A DNA stretch of 64,000 bases from Gerris lacustris (taxonomy: Eukaryota > Arthropoda > Insecta > Hemiptera > Gerridae): the NCBI GenBank assembly GCA_951217055.1, contig OX578285.1:64758332-64822331 (forward strand), written 5' to 3'. This document shows, one piece after another, positions 1 to 11,672 of the stretch (positions within the stretch are counted from its first letter, which is position 1; every line of letters starts with the position of its first letter). A model generated the notes under the pieces. The model did not search any database. It was not told the origin of the DNA and saw only the letters and a list, made by a program, of their open reading frames with translations. Both the position numbers and the translations under genes were made by a program.

Positions 1-1636
1 GGTGCTATTGGTAATATTGTGATCGTGCCATGGGGTTGTTCATGGGTTGTTCCTTTGAGGTATTTATCAACCACCTGCAAAATTCGATACGATGAGCAGG
101 ATCATTTTTCTCCAAACTTTATACAGCTGTGAAATAATAGGGATGCAATCCGTCCTTATTTAAAGTAACACTGCGCGATATTTTTTCTATGCGTGTGACG
201 GTTGGGTCGGTAGTCGGTAGGTTCAAATAAGGGCAAGAGCCTGCATTCGCAACGGAGAAAACCACTTTGAGCACACAATTTAAAACATAAACTTCGATCT
301 TAACTTTTCGTATCCGAGAGTGTTTTCTTTTTTAGAATTTATAATCTAAATGTCTTAATCTAATTGCTCGTATCCAAAAGTGGTTTTCTATTGAAATGTT
401 TTATGAAATAAATTTCCTTTTGAAAAAATTGCTGTGGATTTTTCTCGTTCCATCCAAGCATTTTGGTACGTACCGCACCTGGTAAAAGTTTTGTAGGTGA
501 CGTTTTTTTTACAACTTGAATTTCTCCATGAAATCGATACGGAATCGCTGTTATTTATACCGTTCGAAAGAGTATTAGATGAGGAAGTTTTTGTGAGATT
601 TGACAGTCTTCAAGAGTTTCTCTAGGAAAATAGTGAGTGTTTTATTTTTAGTTAGAACTTTTATTTTTTCTAATTTTTGAACGTTTGAACTGTTATTTCG
701 GAGTTTAGTTAATAATTTCCAAAAATAAAAATGCTCTAGTTTAATAGGAAATTTAACGCTGATTTCGAAAATATTAAGTTGGAGTGGAGAAATTGCGGTT
801 TTATTAGCAAAAAAACTTTTCTTTTTTTTTAAATAAAAACTTCAAAAATCATATCTCGGTAACGGATTGAGATAGAAAAGTGCCCTTGGTGGCGTTTTGC
901 TCCATCTTGGATCTAGTGTCATCCAAAAAAAAATTTCGGTTTAGGTCGGGTAACACCCTTTATAAAAAAGCCAAATTTTAGAAATTTTAGGCGGCCGTAA
1001 CTGTGGTGACCAAAAATATGTATTTTTTGTCATTTTTGAGTGGGGTATTATATTAAAGATATTGACATGTAAATGATAAATATATATAGTTTGTGGCGAC
1101 CATTTTACCCACGAAATTACCAAATAAGTGCATACCTAAGATGCTAAAGGATAATATACAAAAACAGAACTTGTTCCTCTTAAGTGCAACTTTTTATACA
1201 TATTTTAGTAGAAATATAGGGAAATATGAATTTTTATGATCGAAGAAACCCTTTTAGTAGCTTGCTGGCAAGTACATGTCGGGATGTTCAACTGTAAAAA
1301 GGAACAATTTGAAAAAGCCGAATTTAACGGATGTTTAGAAATACGTGGGGCGGGTATGCAGATTTACCGCACACAATAAATAACATGTTCGTCATCATTT
1401 TGAAAGGGGGGGGGGGGACACTAGGTCTTCACACAAAGTATTTGTAATAACTGATAACAGGTTTTTAACTGAATCTGAAGATTCTATATTAGTTTTTCAC
1501 TGTTAACAGTAACATGGTATCGAAGTGACATACGGTGGATAATATATTATTAATGATAAAATATATGTAGAAAAGTAAAAACGGGTTAGATATTTTAAAC
1601 TTTTTTAAAAACGTGTTAGATATTTTATACTTTTTT
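1..1636. other. No gene recognised
   Basis: AT-rich sequence with no convincing coding frame. Short frames here lack recognisable motifs. A poly-G run followed by GACA lies near 1407-1423. The part from about 960 to 1140 resembles, on the minus strand, the repeat unit found at 59.2-60.2 kb (see separate entry). Confidence 0.5.
960..1140 (-). repeat. Diverged relative of the 59.2-60.2 kb repeat unit
   Basis: The reverse complement shares, in the same order, the blocks seen in the tandem unit at 59.2-60.0 kb: an (A/T)-rich stretch before TACCCCACTC, a CTTTAATATA-like block, and a GGCGGCC motif matching the 'GCCGCCAT' of that unit. Similarity was judged by eye and is patchy, so this is probably an old copy of the same family. 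Confidence 0.3.
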
Positions 1637-1739
1637 TTAGGTTAAATTCTTTATTCTTTATTCCATCTCAAACACTGGGGGGACGTGTCCCCCCTGTCCC
1701 CCCCGGCGACGACGCCCGTGAGTAAAAACAACCATCTTT

Positions 1740-1994
1740 GACCTTCTTACCGATACTTATTTTTAATTTTAGTTGTAATGGTAGGTGCCCCGAGAATGGT
1801 TGAGGCAACACAGAAAGGGATTCTACAAGGTCTTGAGCCTCAGTTGAGGCACAAACTAAATCAATAACAGAGCTACCATTGGCACTTATGAAAGTCATTT
1901 CACCTTCCATATCACCATTGGTTCTACCATTTAAAACAACAAGGCTGTAATCATCACATAAACTAAGAAACTGTTTACCTCGTGAGTTCACAAT
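1740..1994 (-). pseudogene. LINE endonuclease (EEP) fragment
   Basis: On the minus strand an open frame reads through a typical end of an endonuclease/exonuclease/phosphatase domain of a non-LTR retrotransposon: 'RGKQFLSLCDDYSLVVLNGR', then 'DLVCAS', then 'FSGHLPL', which stands where the SDH catalytic motif normally lies. Such domains nick target DNA to prime reverse transcription. No reverse transcriptase follows, so this is a fragment. The C-terminal part of the open frame (1668-1740) runs into a C-rich low-complexity stretch and is probably not coding. Confidence 0.6.
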
Positions 1995-2052
1995 TATATC
2001 TTTTGATATTCTCTGTTCCGACAGGTTACAATTTGTTCTGGTTAGTAGGGAC

Positions 2053-2160
2053 TCATGATTCTTTTATTAATAGACACGAATAATGGATTTTTTTCGGGCA
2101 CAAAGAACATTCATGAATGTCTTGTTCTGTAATACTAATATTACACTTTGGACACAACAT
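2053..2160 (-). pseudogene. PHD-like zinc finger mini-ORF
   Basis: A 35-codon frame starting ATG at 2160 contains the spacing C-x2-C, then C-x2-C-x4-H-x2-C ('CPKC', 'CSLCPKKIHYSC'), which is most of a PHD-type C4HC3 zinc finger. It ends in a stop. It lies just upstream, on the same strand, of the EEP fragment at 1740-1994. PHD fingers occur in ORF1 proteins of some LINEs, so this is plausibly the ORF1 start of a collapsed copy, but a relic of a host PHD gene is not excluded. Confidence 0.4.
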
Positions 2161-2184
2161 CTCAATCTATTGCACTAAAATAAA

Positions 2185-2390
2185 TTATACGGTAAATAGA
2201 GTAGAAAACAAATTGTACGGTAAATAGAGTAGATAAGAAATTTTACGGCAGATAAAGTAGATTGTACGGTAAGTAGAAGTAGAAAAAATATTTTACAGTA
2301 AAAATAGTAGATTGAACGGTAAATATAGAAGAAAAAAAATGTACGATAAATAGAGTAGAAAGGATATTATACGTTAAATAGAAACGAGAT
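2185..2390. repeat. Degenerate minisatellite
   Basis: About six or seven imperfect tandem units of roughly 28-35 bp built around TACGGTAAATAGAGTAG followed by an A-rich spacer. The units differ from one another by several substitutions and length changes, so the array is old. Confidence 0.75.
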
Positions 2391-2882
2391 CGATACAATA
2401 TAAACAAAAACACCAATGCGCACAGTACAACTGCCTGAACAAGACTGTGTATTATATCAGACAAATATTTAGCAATATAATTTGCAACCTCTTCCGCGTG
2501 TGTCAAATATGTTGTTTTGTCAGAGCTATGTGTTGAAGTGGAATTAAAAACTATAGACGACTCCTGACTTTTGCTTGTTTATGGTGCCAGCTTTAATTGA
2601 CTCCTAGGCGTTCTGTATATGATATGGAGCAAATTTAATTTTATTGTCTAGGAAAATATTTTACACCTCAAAACGAGCTTCTTGCGGACAGCTTTCATTT
2701 TGTCATAGGAAGTTTTAACATCAATTTAACTGATATGCTGAGAATACTCACACAGCCCTGGCTAGGTGACGAACGAGATAATTGAATCTAGGAAGAGACT
2801 GAAGACTGGCCACGTTAAAGCACTATTGAAATATTTCAAAGAAGGCTCTAAATGTTAGTTCTCCTGACAGAGGGAGCAAGAC

Positions 2883-3125
2883 TTAACTCCAGACATAGGA
2901 CTTTAAAAGGTGATTAAAATATGCAATATTGTTATTCGAAAAACGACAGATTGCCACATATTTTGGTTTAGAGGAAGGGGATAAAATTGTATGAGCAGGG
3001 TATGGAAGATGGAGAATTTCAGACAAATGGTCTGAAAGGTCATTATGATCTACAGACACTTTGTAACTGGACTCGAGACCAGTGGACTGCAGAATATAAT
3101 CATGCCCTATCCCTACCTCGAGCAT
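2883..3125 (-). pseudogene. Possible LINE linker fragment (EN-RT)
   Basis: The minus-strand frame contains 'SDHLSEILHL' (an SDH motif as at the end of EEP domains) followed by 'FSNNNIAYFNHLLKSYVW', which resembles the linker between endonuclease and reverse transcriptase in CR1/Jockey-group LINEs. The plus-strand frame over the same bases (2987-3253) has no recognisable motif. The match is short and was judged by eye only. Confidence 0.25.
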
Positions 3126-3486
3126 TGAGACGAGTTGTTTCTCTGATAATAGAAAAAACGCTGAAGAAGTCTAACAGATCAAATAATATTAACTTCTTAT
3201 TTGACGAGTTCTACGCGTCAACCTTGAGATCCCTCCTAAAGACGAATTCATGATTTGAAGTTGAAGTTAAATATTCAAGAAGAGTTGTCAATTTATTGAT
3301 TAGATAAGGATATCAAATGTACCTGTAGGTGTGGGTGGTGTATATATAGTGCCTAATTAATATAAAACATTTTACCATATTCTGCATGAGAGGGACTAGA
3401 TAACATAAAAAAGAGATATTGATATTAATTATAGGGTAAAATCTTTATTTGACTCAAATTTAGCAAATTTTTCCGTACTTATTAAT

Positions 3487-4391
3487 TTTCTTAAAATTTA
3501 GTAATGTCTTTCCTCACTTTTATGGACTGAAGATGAAGCCTCCGTCACTAATTTAATGCTTTTTTCAACAGCTTGACTGTGACTAGAATAATTAGTAAAT
3601 AATTAGGTGACGAAAAGGTAGTTCATTGCTGTGGAGCAGACAAACTGACCACTGAAGTGGTTTACCAAATTTATATTCAAGCAGTCTTATTTCACCTCCT
3701 CTGATTCCAGTATTTACAGCCGTTCCGTCGCATCCAACTACAACAAGTTCAGAAGAATCAAGATTATTTTCTTTAAGAAACTTCCAAATTGAATAAGTAA
3801 TATTGATGGCAGAACCAGATAATGGAGACACATAATATCCTATAAATTCTGAACCCGGTTCCTGAATAAGTACAATATGCTTCCCCTCATAGAGCAGTTA
3901 TTATTAGGTTACATTTATTTTAAACTTATTAAGTCAAGTCGATTTAAAAAAAAATGTTGACCCATTTATAAAAAAAAAAAAAATTTCTTTGTTCGATCAG
4001 AAAACTTAATGCTGGCTGCCATTCATGATGATGCTGATGATTTATAGTTGAAGCGTGGAATAAGACCTTGCTATGTCGAGAAAAGTTGAACAAAAAAATA
4101 AAAAAATGTTCGGCCTTTTAAAATTCCCAATAATAATTTCAACCCAAAAGGATACTTCAATCTTATAAATTTGGACTGCGAAAAAATTACTGAACCAACT
4201 TTAACAAAGCATTAATTCAAGCAACGTAAAGTTAAAAGATGCAGCTGCGAATAGAAGTAAACCAACATTATGTACTAATTATCCTAGTCACTGTCAAGCT
4301 TTTTAAAAGAAACATTAAACTAGTGACGGAGGGTTCATCTTCAGTGTAAAAGTGAGAAAAACATTATTAAATTTTAAGCAAATTAAAAAGT
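3487..4391. repeat. Inverted repeat flanking a transposon-protein relic
   Basis: Arms at about 3487-3601 and 4270-4391 are inverted copies of each other with moderate divergence. Shared blocks include CTCACTTTTA, GAAGATGAA, CTCCGTCACTA and GCTTGAC. Between them lies a minus-strand protein relic. The arrangement could be a decayed DNA transposon with long terminal inverted repeats, or an inverted duplication. Confidence 0.55.
3592..3894 (-). pseudogene. Transposon-associated protein fragment
   Basis: The frame reads 'HIVLIQEPGSEFIGYYVSP' and later 'VVVGCDGTAVNTG', 'LQWSVCLLHSNELPFRHL'. This block (CDGT-x2-NTG, then CLLH-x-NELP-x-RHL) resembles a protein I remember as multicopy and uncharacterised in arthropod genomes. 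I cannot assign it to a named superfamily. Only about 100 codons remain. It lies between inverted repeats, supporting a mobile-element origin. Confidence 0.45.
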
Positions 4392-4407
4392 AGGGAAAAA
4401 ATCAACA

Positions 4408-4560
4408 GTAGGTGATTTGGTCTTGATAGTCCACGACAAGACTAAACCACTTCACTGGAAACCAAGAAGAGTCGAAAAAATGAACCCAGGAAAAGATGGT
4501 ATTGGGTTGCAACCATCTATACTTCACAGGGGACACTTCTTCGACCTTTAGGTAAACTTT
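4408..4560 (+). pseudogene. BEL/Pao integrase C-terminus fragment
   Basis: The plus strand encodes 'VGDLVLIVHDKTKPLHW' followed by 'RVEKMNPGKDG', the typical C-terminal tail of BEL/Pao integrases (compare 'LVVLKEDNIPPCRW ... GRIVELHPGPD' in Pao-B near 44.9 kb of this window). The frame then shifts and ends at a stop near 4553. It is too short to appear as a long ORF. No other part of such an element is recognisable nearby. Confidence 0.65.
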
Positions 4561-4755
4561 CTCCCCTTACTTCCCAGTAACATTTTTCTTTAAGTGAAAC
4601 TTCTTTAGCAGCGGCAGAGTGAATTTGCTCACCGTGCAACGAAGGACTCGTCCAAGTGAAATATTTTTGAAGTGAAATTAACGCAATTGCAAGTACATAT
4701 GTATTTGTTTTGAGACTCGTCTGTGATAGATTTAGCTGTAACAAATCTTATTCAT

Positions 4756-4823
4756 GGGCGACTCTCGAACCACTGGCCCCTGAGTTATTAGTCGGACGCG
4801 CTATCCAATGCACCACGGGAGTC
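4756..4823 (-). tRNA. tRNA-like pseudogene or SINE head
   Basis: On the minus strand a 68-nt stretch has a tRNA layout: GACTCCC start, an A-box-like TGGTGCATTGGATAGCG, a 7-nt loop CTAATAA (which would give anticodon AAT, Ile) on a stem with one mismatch, and a B-box-like GGTTCGAGAGTC. The 3' acceptor strand does not pair properly with the 5' strand, so it is not a functional tRNA. The body looks more like tRNA-Arg and the loop like tRNA-Ile. A tRNA-derived SINE head is an alternative. Confidence 0.5.
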
Positions 4824-4829
4824 AACAAT

Positions 4830-7800
4830 TTTCTCAATACACAGAATTGGTATATAACCGTATTATTGAATACATTGTAATAATTAATAATATATAAATG
4901 TTGTTTTCATGTTTTTTCTTCATTATACGCTAACATTTTATGAAAATACTTTAAAATTGAAATTGTGTTTCTTTGAGAAGTTATATGACTGTGGCGGCAT
5001 TGTAAACCCTTGTTTATAAATATATATGTTGCATATTTAATAAATGATTTATATCATATACATTACTTAAATCAGCCTGTTATCACCCATTGTAGATCTG
5101 ACCCATGTTTTCACCCGCCTCAGGGTGCTAAATGATTTTTCAATTGTACTTGTACATGCGGCAGAGCAATCAAGATAGATTAAGCATTGTTAATATTTAG
5201 GGGGAAAAAGCTTTAGCTTCTTTAATAAAAGCCACTACTTCCATGTTTTCCAGTCTGCTTGTCAAGTTATTTATCGGTTACATATGAAACCACTATTCCA
5301 CTCACACACAGAATTAATATCATTTAAATTGTAAAAATTTGCTACAGAATGGGCCCTTTCTTTTAGCTCTAAGCCTATGTCCTTCATAATGAATGGATGA
5401 AATTATTGTAAGAGGTATCCTGGGAGGTTGTCCTCTTAAAATCTACACTCAAGTGATGAAATCCTAGAATCGAGATATGGTATAAGTACTGCCCTCCTCC
5501 AATACTCAGCCGAGGAATCTGCTGGAGTGTTAGACCGGTGTTTCTGTTTTTTAATTGTTTTAGGAGTCTAGGAGGTTGAAGATCAATATTTAACTCATCA
5601 GCTATCATATCTGAAGAAGCAAGAATTCATTCCAAATTGTTTTAAATCAGCTGTTTCGCGGTGTCCTTTAATTACATTTAAAATCTTGTTAAAATGCTTA
5701 TTACTCTGAAGAATATCCAAACATTTTGATTGAAATATATTGGCCACTGGCTCTAATATGAAATAATATTTTGCTATTATTGGTGTAGCCAGTAGCCAAA
5801 AAAAGGGTCAACTGGCAAATAAACTAACCCGAGAACAAGATCAGAGGAAGTGTGGCCCAAAATCCACAGCAAGAACAAAACTGTAAAATTGCCAACTATT
5901 GTGTCATATCTCGGACCCTGTTAGACGTACAGAGTTGCCGTTGGACTTAAATTTTTGTTAATTTATTTAACTGTAGAAATAGTGAAAACAACTAACGCAT
6001 AGTTTACGAGGTAAACAGGTAAGGTAGTTTACAGCAAGAACTAAAAATAGTTATTTTTTTCAGTTTTTCACGTACTTAGCCAGCTCAGGTTTTTCGAAGC
6101 TACAAACTTAAGATCACACTACCCTACCTGGTCCGAACTACATATCATAAAATCAGAACTACATCAAGCTTTGCGAAATTAAGGTCTAATTTGACTGGCC
6201 TAATATTCTGTTTTTGTGGTTTTTTTTTACAATTGCAGCAGAACTACTGGGCCTACAGACTTTGTCTTGTACTTAAATAGAAGCCAATTAAATTTACTAC
6301 AACTTAATTTTTATGACTTCTCTCGTAGGTGAACGGTTTTATGCTGATATTCGGCTCGAAACGAGAGCAATTCTTAAATTTTCCATTTTTTCGGGCCCCC
6401 ATGGCTACGCCTATGTCTTGACTCGTGCGATAAGGAAGGTTGATGTCGTCGGAGAAGTGATAGTCCTGAAAAGAACCGTTTAACATCCTTGGTGTTTGCG
6501 GTGGTGGTCCAAAAAAGGACCGTATTGTTGTAATTCTTCGATTCTCGTGGTTAGGAACGTAAGGGTAGTTCGGCCTTGTGATAGTTGAATTGGGCTTCTC
6601 TTTTTTGAACTTGCGTCTCGAAGAGGCGGCTGTGAGGTTTTCGTCAGCGGCTAGTTCGAAGCGGCGTAGTTGCGTAAAGTTGGCTTTCGAGGGATCGGTG
6701 GCAAAAGCGGGTACCGTCGGGGTCGTCCTGTTCCGAGGGAGTCTGTCCTATCTCTGCTTTCTTCCCGTTGTCTTGTCTTCTTCTTGATGGTTCTTGAGGT
6801 CAGGATCGAAGTAAGAAAATTATCAGGTCCGAGAATCAGATATCCGATGCGAGATGAACATCGGTGGATTTGGTGCCTACCTGTAGAGTCCTACGGCCCT
6901 TACCCCCCTCTTTTAAGATTTATAATTTTTTAAATGCATTTCCTTACGATGTTTTTTTTCCTTTCTGACTGCTAGGATGGTGCTACGGCGATGTTCTTGG
7001 TATCAAATTGTTCGTCTCGAAGAGCTCTATCGGGCAGTAGAAGGTTGAATGTCGAAAGATTGTACGTAAGCGAGAAAATGACCACCTAAGTGCTAGAGAC
7101 TCAGAACCACGCGAGTTTACCTTCATATGTCCCTTCGGGGTATTATGTCTAAAATTGAATTAGAAGGGGAGTTAACGGTATTAATATCCTTGTATTAATT
7201 GGTGAATGTGAGAGACACCATTAGATAAACAGTTATATAAAACGCAAAAGAGAAGCTATATTAAAGACTAAAGTTTCTGTTAAGTCGAACATTTAAACTA
7301 ATGTGCAAGTTTCGGGGAATCTCCCCAATTCCGACGCCCTAAGCCGTCATTTTAAAACTTTAATTTTGAACACAGTCTGTATGATTGCCGCTTAAGTTAA
7401 TAAACAAAGCCACTCACGACTTCACAATACATTTGTAAATGTAAAGATATGTCACAACAAATATGAAGCAGATATTAAATATATATTTGTACCTATACAT
7501 GATTTAGATAAATACTAATCATGGTAAAACTGAGAATGACGATAACGGTAGCTAGAGACAAATATAGACAATTCTTTTAGAGTGCAAAAAAGTGATAGAA
7601 TAATAGACAGTATTCTAGGCTGGCCACTACAACCTGTTTATATTTTTATTATTTCTTAAATTCGAATTACCTATTTTATTTACACTTCATTTTTATTTTT
7701 GAACTATGTACTTCTATTTTGAGTTCTTCTGTTATTCTTAACTATTCTAATAAATAACGGTTATTGTAACATTATCTGAATGTTATACGTATATTATAAA

Positions 7801-7841
7801 TTTTTCTTTGAAATTTATAAATTATTTTTATCATGCAAAAT
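4830..7841. other. No gene recognised
   Basis: I see no coding frame with recognisable motifs. The part from about 6280 to 7140 is richer in GC and CpG than its surroundings and holds overlapping short frames (6578-6933) with arginine/serine-rich translations that look non-coding. This could be host intergenic or intronic DNA. Confidence 0.4.
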
Positions 7842-7946
<105 letters not shown>

Positions 7947-8401
7947 CATTAATAATTACTTATCGACAATAATTACACCCTATAATTACCCAGGTTAATA
8001 AAAAGAGACGAGTAGGATTACGGAGTTAATATTTGTATTTATTCATATCTACTAAAAATCTAAATTTTTAATATGGAAAACCTTTAATTTACGGGTTATG
8101 CTTTTTTTGAACGGTGGCCAAATTTAAGTTTTTATTCATAATATACAAAGGAAATATGTCCTCTAGAACAGTGGTTCTCAACCTTTTTTGAACGCGGACC
8201 GGTAAAAAACTTAGATTCATTCTGCGGACCGGTTGACAAAAATCAGCGGGAATTTCTTCTTTTCCATTAATACTTAATTTACATGCATTAACTTCATTGA
8301 AGGTTTCATATGGGTTGGTTACCCATAGGTTTATATTTCTGGGGTCTTCATTCTTTGGATATACTATTGGTAAAAGCTAAAGGTGAATTTAAATGAGTTC
8401 T

Positions 8402-8543
8402 CTATTTTATTAAATTTTTTGATGGATTTTTTAGGTGTATTTAAAAATAAAAAAAACTAGTTGATTTCCATTTCTTTAATCAACTAGTTTTTTTTTATTT
8501 TTTAAATACACCTAAAAAATCCATCAAAAAATTTAATAAAATA
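8402..8543. repeat. Long AT-rich hairpin inside the hAT element
   Basis: Arms of about 65 bp (8402-8467 and 8478-8543) are near-perfect reverse complements around a loop of about 10 nt (CCATTTCTTT region). It sits within the hAT element and could be a recent foldback or replication-slippage product. Confidence 0.85.
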
Positions 8544-8670
8544 TACAATTTAAAAAGGAGTTTAAGTTTAACAACGTTTGTTGAAGAAAAAAATTAAATG
8601 AGTTCTTACAAATTCTAAATTAATATTATTAATAAAATAGAGGCATAGAGTGAATATATTTTTTATATTC

Positions 8671-8820
8671 CCTTGAAGAGTTAAAATAATTTAAAATGGT
8701 AAATATGTCAGCTAAATAAGCTAACTTAGCTATCCATTCTTCATCAGCCAACTTCTCTGCAAAGGATAATTTTGATCTCTGAGGAACATAATTATTTCCT
8801 CTCTGAGTAAAATAAACGAC
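8671..8820 (-). pseudogene. hAT transposase relic
   Basis: The minus strand encodes 50 codons without a stop: 'VVYFTQRGNNYVPQR' and 'LADEEWIAKLAYLADIF'. The W-x-x-K-L-A-Y-L-x-D-I-F block is characteristic of the middle of hAT transposases of the ZBED5/Charlie type. Frames on both sides are broken. It lies inside the hAT element at 8169-9573 and gives its likely original coding strand. Confidence 0.7.
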
Positions 8821-9573
8821 TTTTTTATTTTTAAAATAAAATTAAGATAATTTTCCAAAATAGTACAGTAAAAACGGAACAATCCAATGGTTTTTATTAC
8901 AAATCAATCAAATCACTTCGCGAGTCATACGAAATTGTCTTTCTAAATTAATGAACACTGCAAATACATAAGGAAATATTACTGTGCAATTACACTCATG
9001 ACGATATTAATACAGCAAATAATATCCACACCAGATGAAATCAAACGGGGTACCGACTCTCTCATAATAATTGAGTAAATATGGAATAAGAAAAAATTGT
9101 CTGTATTTCAACCATAAAAACATTCAGAGAACTCCTATACAAATAGATAAGAAATTCTAAATATCTTAATTTCTTAAATTATTCAGATATAATTTAAAAT
9201 AATTTATAGCCATCTTTCACTGCATTTAAAGAAATTCTAAGTAAATTTGTAGTTATATCCTTCTTCTTTAATGCTATTCATTCAATGTATAATAATTCCA
9301 TTATTTATATAACCTTGTGTTATAAGAATTAATATTTCTTGATAATTTGTAATAAGAAAGAATATTGAACTCTTGTAAAATAAAGGTAGTTTTTCAGTTT
9401 TACAGTTTCATAATAATGCTTTTCTATTTATTTATTTTTCTTTTTATTTCGTTTTATTTTTTAAGTTTAATAATTTATTATTCTTTTCTCTAACAGCCCA
9501 AACTTTTCCGCGGACGGGTCAAAATTTTTCACGGACCGGTACCGGTCCGTGGACCGGCGGTTGAGAAACACTG

Positions 9574-11479
9574 CTCTAGAAGAACGTGGCGTGGTCTTAC
9601 TATATCTATAATACATTAGTATTAAAGGGTCCGTTAATTTAAACAGCAAATCAATTGTAGATGTGTATTGTCCAAAGTAAGTCGGTTTGAGTAATGTCTA
9701 AATCACTTGGGTGCAAACAACCCAAACCGTGGATTAATCGGTTATAAGAGAGCGATTTTAAGGCGACGCTCGATTCACCGATTGCTGGGACATGTTTAAA
9801 CGCCGTGAAACATGGACTGGTCCATGTCTGCATCCGGAACATGTAATATTAAAGTCCTGACATCTACGCGTTTACTTTTTCTTAAGAACATGCTTAGCAC
9901 ACTTTCTGAGTTTAATTTGTAAGGCGAGTCGAACAGCCAATCCTTGACTTATTATTAGCGAGAATACGCGGCTATTCGCTTCTACCAAGCCATCGGTATA
10001 CTCTTCTCAATGGGATTTCATTTATCTGGTAGAAACCGTGCCTGCAGTACCTGTTGCGCGTAAACGAGTTAAAACCCGATACGATAAGAAAAGAGCGGCC
10101 GAGTACGGTTCAAGTGCACAGCTCGTCTGATTCTTTGTTGATGAGTATAACAGTTACTTTACTACAACATTTTCATAATATCCTCAATCCTCACGTTTGT
10201 CATATCGAATCTGCCTTCACTGCGAGTTATGTTTTGTATTTGTCAATCGACGAAATAAACAAGTTGTATTTTAAAATGCTCACTAACCCCAACCCGTTTC
10301 AATAGGTAAATATATAAATTCCGTAAAGCATTCTAATACCAGTGGGACGAAATCGACTGAGGCGAACATTTTATAACATGTTCCAGAGGGACGGAGCTCA
10401 GTGACACGAAGAGAACATACCGGCACTTATCGATAAACTTAACCTACAAAAGAGCGGTCCGTATCCGCTTTTTGTCTAGAATCTACAATATTATAATTTA
10501 AAACGTTTTAAACAACCAATAGCAATCCTAGTAAATATATCTTTAAACGCAGTACGTACGAGATTACATAACTGGCTAATACTATTATCGATCCTTATTT
10601 TAAATTTGATTAGTTACAGTATTATAGGTGTGGCTTGAGACTCGCGACTTATTTTATTTAGTAAACGCTAATATCTAACTTGGATTATGCTGGATCCGAG
10701 CCTGCGACCAAGTTTATTGTCGCGGTTCTAAAAAAGGAAATTCAAAAGGGAACTGGAGTGAGTTTAAAAGACTGTAGACGCGGTCCTATTAGAATCAGTT
10801 TCATATACTCGTGACGATGATTGCTCCTGAATAGAGGGGAAGGAGGGGGAGGGGGGAGGCTGGAGAGGGAGGGTGCAAGGTGTCAGTAGCAGGGACGGGA
10901 GCCGAATATGTTCACTTCCGCCGGAACCTCGTCTAACCGGGTTATATATTACATCCTCCCCCGGGCTCACTAACGGCCGCCAATTAGTCCCATCCAACCA
11001 ATTGACGCGGGAACCTCTCTCTTATATTTGCGCACTCCCTCCACCAGCCATAGCCATCCTCGCTAAAACACTCCAACCCCCCACCGCCATATTTAACATT
11101 GTTCATTGTGGGTCTTATTCCTGTTTAAAGCGCGGATCTCAGAGAAATACCAGTGTTCGTTTAGAAATATAGACAGGCACTCTGAGATAAAATAAAATTG
11201 ATACCACCCCCTTCCCCCCGGAAGAATTTAAAGTATAAAATAAAGAAGGAAGTGGTTCTCAGTATGTTAATACATGGAAACTTGTAACTTGGATTTCCCC
11301 TCTTCTTCAGGAAAATTCTAGAATCGAACAAATGTACCTTCTTAAAAAGAGAAGATTCATGAAAACCTTATTACATGGTGTCAACCCGTCTATCACGGCC
11401 GTTTTTAAAACTAAAATTATAAAAACTGCGTACAGTTTTTGTAGTATAGTGGGCTTATCACTAAAACAATAAATCAGGT
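9574..11479. other. No gene recognised
   Basis: Flank between the hAT element and the Jockey-like LINE. Short frames (9651-9842, 10054-10305, 10764-11172) overlap on opposite strands and carry no recognisable motif. A purine-rich GGGGAGG tract lies at about 10836-10875. GC content is moderately higher than in the repeats around it. Confidence 0.4.
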
Positions 11480-11501
11480 CCGTTATGATTGGTTGTTATG
11501 A

Positions 11502-11672
11502 TCTCCTGCCTTTATTCCTCCTCCTACAAACACCACTGACTTCACTGCTACCTTACAAGTAACCCTCAACTCCTTTATAACCGAACTTAAAGCTGTTATT
11601 GAACCTCTCCTCACCATCCTTCAAACCCTCTCATCACTAGCATCTGTCCTTCCCGTCTTTTCCCAAAAATGA
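11502..11672 (+). pseudogene. LINE ORF1 C-terminal remnant
   Basis: An open frame of 56 codons runs from the 5' truncation to a TGA at 11670-11672. It encodes a proline/threonine/leucine-rich tail ending 'LASVLPVFSQK'. Its stop overlaps the ORF2 start as ATGA. It has no own start codon and is the tail of the gag-like ORF1, the RNA-binding partner protein in this LINE group. Assignment rests on position and the overlap, not on a recognised domain. Confidence 0.6.

Larger units (their letters stand above)
8169..9573 (-). mobile_element. hAT DNA transposon, 1405 bp
   Basis: Termini are CAGTGGTTCTCAACC on the left and GGTTGAGAAACACTG on the right, the classic hAT (Charlie-like) inverted ends. 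They are flanked by identical 8-bp duplications CTCTAGAA at 8161-8168 and 9574-9581, the size expected of hAT transposases. CCGG-rich subterminal inverted blocks (GCGGACCGGT and relatives) lie inside both ends. Only a decayed transposase segment remains (8671-8820, minus strand), so the copy is non-autonomous today. Confidence 0.92.

Noticed and set aside
4756..4823. Functional tRNA gene
   Set aside because: The acceptor stem does not pair and the body and anticodon point to different tRNAs, so it is listed only as a pseudogene or SINE head.
6578..6933. Two overlapping frames in a GC-richer stretch, considered as a host exon
   Set aside because: No domain, no convincing splice pattern, and overlapping frames of similar quality. 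Evidence is insufficient.
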